Positions 63,609-64,000 of a DNA stretch of 64,000 bases are shown here, one piece after another. The DNA lies in the NCBI RefSeq assembly GCF_014649375.1, contig NZ_BMSX01000006.1, forward strand, positions 124,001 through 188,000. Reading direction: 5' to 3'. The position numbers were made by a program, and so were the translations under genes. Under the pieces are notes generated by a model. That model saw nothing but the letters and a program-made list of their open reading frames with translations. It searched no databases and had not been told where the DNA came from. Within the stretch, counting starts at the first letter, position 1. The number at the start of each line of letters is the position of its first letter. The stretch comes from Streptomyces aurantiogriseus. GTDB taxonomy: Bacteria > Actinomycetota > Actinomycetes > Streptomycetales > Streptomycetaceae.

Positions 63609-63884
63609 CTAGGTCTCGGGGTCTTCCCGGAGGGGTCGTCCGGTACCGCTCGGCTTTTCCGAGTTGTCCTCGCGGGGGACCGGCTGCTCGACCAGGGCGA
63701 GGACGCGGTTCGCCATGAAGCGGGCCGTACGGACGACAGCCCCGGTACGCGTGACTTCGCTCACTTCCACCACCCCTCGGCGTACCGCCGTCTCCACGCG
63801 GCGGCCCGCCCTGCTGGCCACCACCTCATAGGTCCGCGTCGTGTCGCCGGCGTCGACGACTATCTCCACTCGGTCACCCTTCAC
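63609..63884 (-). CDS. Small conserved-looking hypothetical protein (91 residues)
   Basis: 91 residues, GTG start with GGGGGA 9 bases upstream. It is beta-rich with alternating charges: KGDRVEIVVDAGDTTRTYEVV, then a basic central stretch RRVETAVRRGVVEVSEVTR, then a helix FMANRVLALVEQ. No membrane segment and no family recognised. The region from its start to the right edge (63885-64000) shows no further gene. Confidence 0.7.
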   Translation of the reverse strand: MKGDRVEIVVDAGDTTRTYEVVASRAGRRVETAVRRGVVEVSEVTRTGAVVRTARFMANRVLALVEQPVPREDNSEKPSGTGRPLREDPET

Positions 63885-64000
63885 GGGTTCAATCCCCCTT
63901 CTGTGACAGGTGGTTGAGGTCACAGGGTGGGCAAAGCACGCCTGTTCGCAGGCCCCCTGACCACCCTTCAATTCTCCCACCCGGCACTGACAATCGATCG

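Overview
The window is a chromosomal core segment of a Streptomyces or very close relative. This rests on very high GC with strong third-position bias, frequent GTG starts, a 137-residue SsgB (a sporulation cell-division protein restricted to morphologically complex actinomycetes), a mycobacterial-type phosphatidylinositol mannoside operon, and a gene order that, from memory, follows the S. coelicolor SCO15xx region. No CRISPR array, insertion sequence, rRNA or replication origin was seen.

Layout: 1-6.7 kb, end of the shikimate cluster (partial gene, aroE), mltG, ruvX, alaS and two small membrane or envelope proteins, all on minus. 6.8-12.2 kb, rpsD with a long structured leader, rarA, a VKOR-family oxidoreductase, hisS and a metallo-beta-lactamase-fold hydrolase. 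12.3-14.5 kb (plus), an anchored cyclophilin and a DUF349 protein. 14.6-17.5 kb (minus), an accessory-looking three-gene cassette with overlapping frames: soluble Ser/Thr kinase with a C-terminal TPR-like region, a small EACC1-like protein, and a caspase-fold protease with TPRs. It is the strongest candidate in the window for an incompletely described signalling or conflict system. 17.5-29.4 kb, relA, apt, secF, secD, yajC, ruvB, ruvA, ruvC, yebC, pdxT, pdxS. 29.5-33 kb, a LemA-like protein and the PI-mannoside genes pimA, acyltransferase and pgsA. 33.3-40.8 kb, EF-G2, a large unknown membrane protein, a HIT protein, a K+ channel and thrS.

40.9-43.6 kb holds an unrecognised protein translationally coupled to a DUF4365 (nuclease-like) protein, divergent from a DnaQ-type exonuclease. 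Two identical tRNA-Val(CAC) genes in the same orientation (43.7 and 54.1 kb) bracket about 10.3 kb of mostly accessory content: a SRPBCC protein, a very large membrane protein, and a plant-polysaccharide locus (Tat-exported PL26-like rhamnogalacturonan lyase, YesL-like protein, two ABC permeases, lipoprotein binding protein) with palindromic operator candidates but no local ATPase or regulator.

54.2-64 kb has a TIGR02611 membrane protein divergent from ssgB, a CGNR zinc-finger protein, small membrane proteins, a DsbA-like oxidoreductase, a double-GNAT protein, the folate pair pabC-like/pabB, a plus-strand tRNA array (Gly, Cys, three Val-GAC), a zinc-ribbon protein, an APH-fold kinase and two small conserved-looking proteins.

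Intergenic structure includes numerous hairpin terminators, two copies of one dispersed intergenic repeat, a second repeat type, and an 18-bp degenerate minisatellite. Family assignments come from reading motifs; no database search was run, and SCO numbers or literature statements are from memory.
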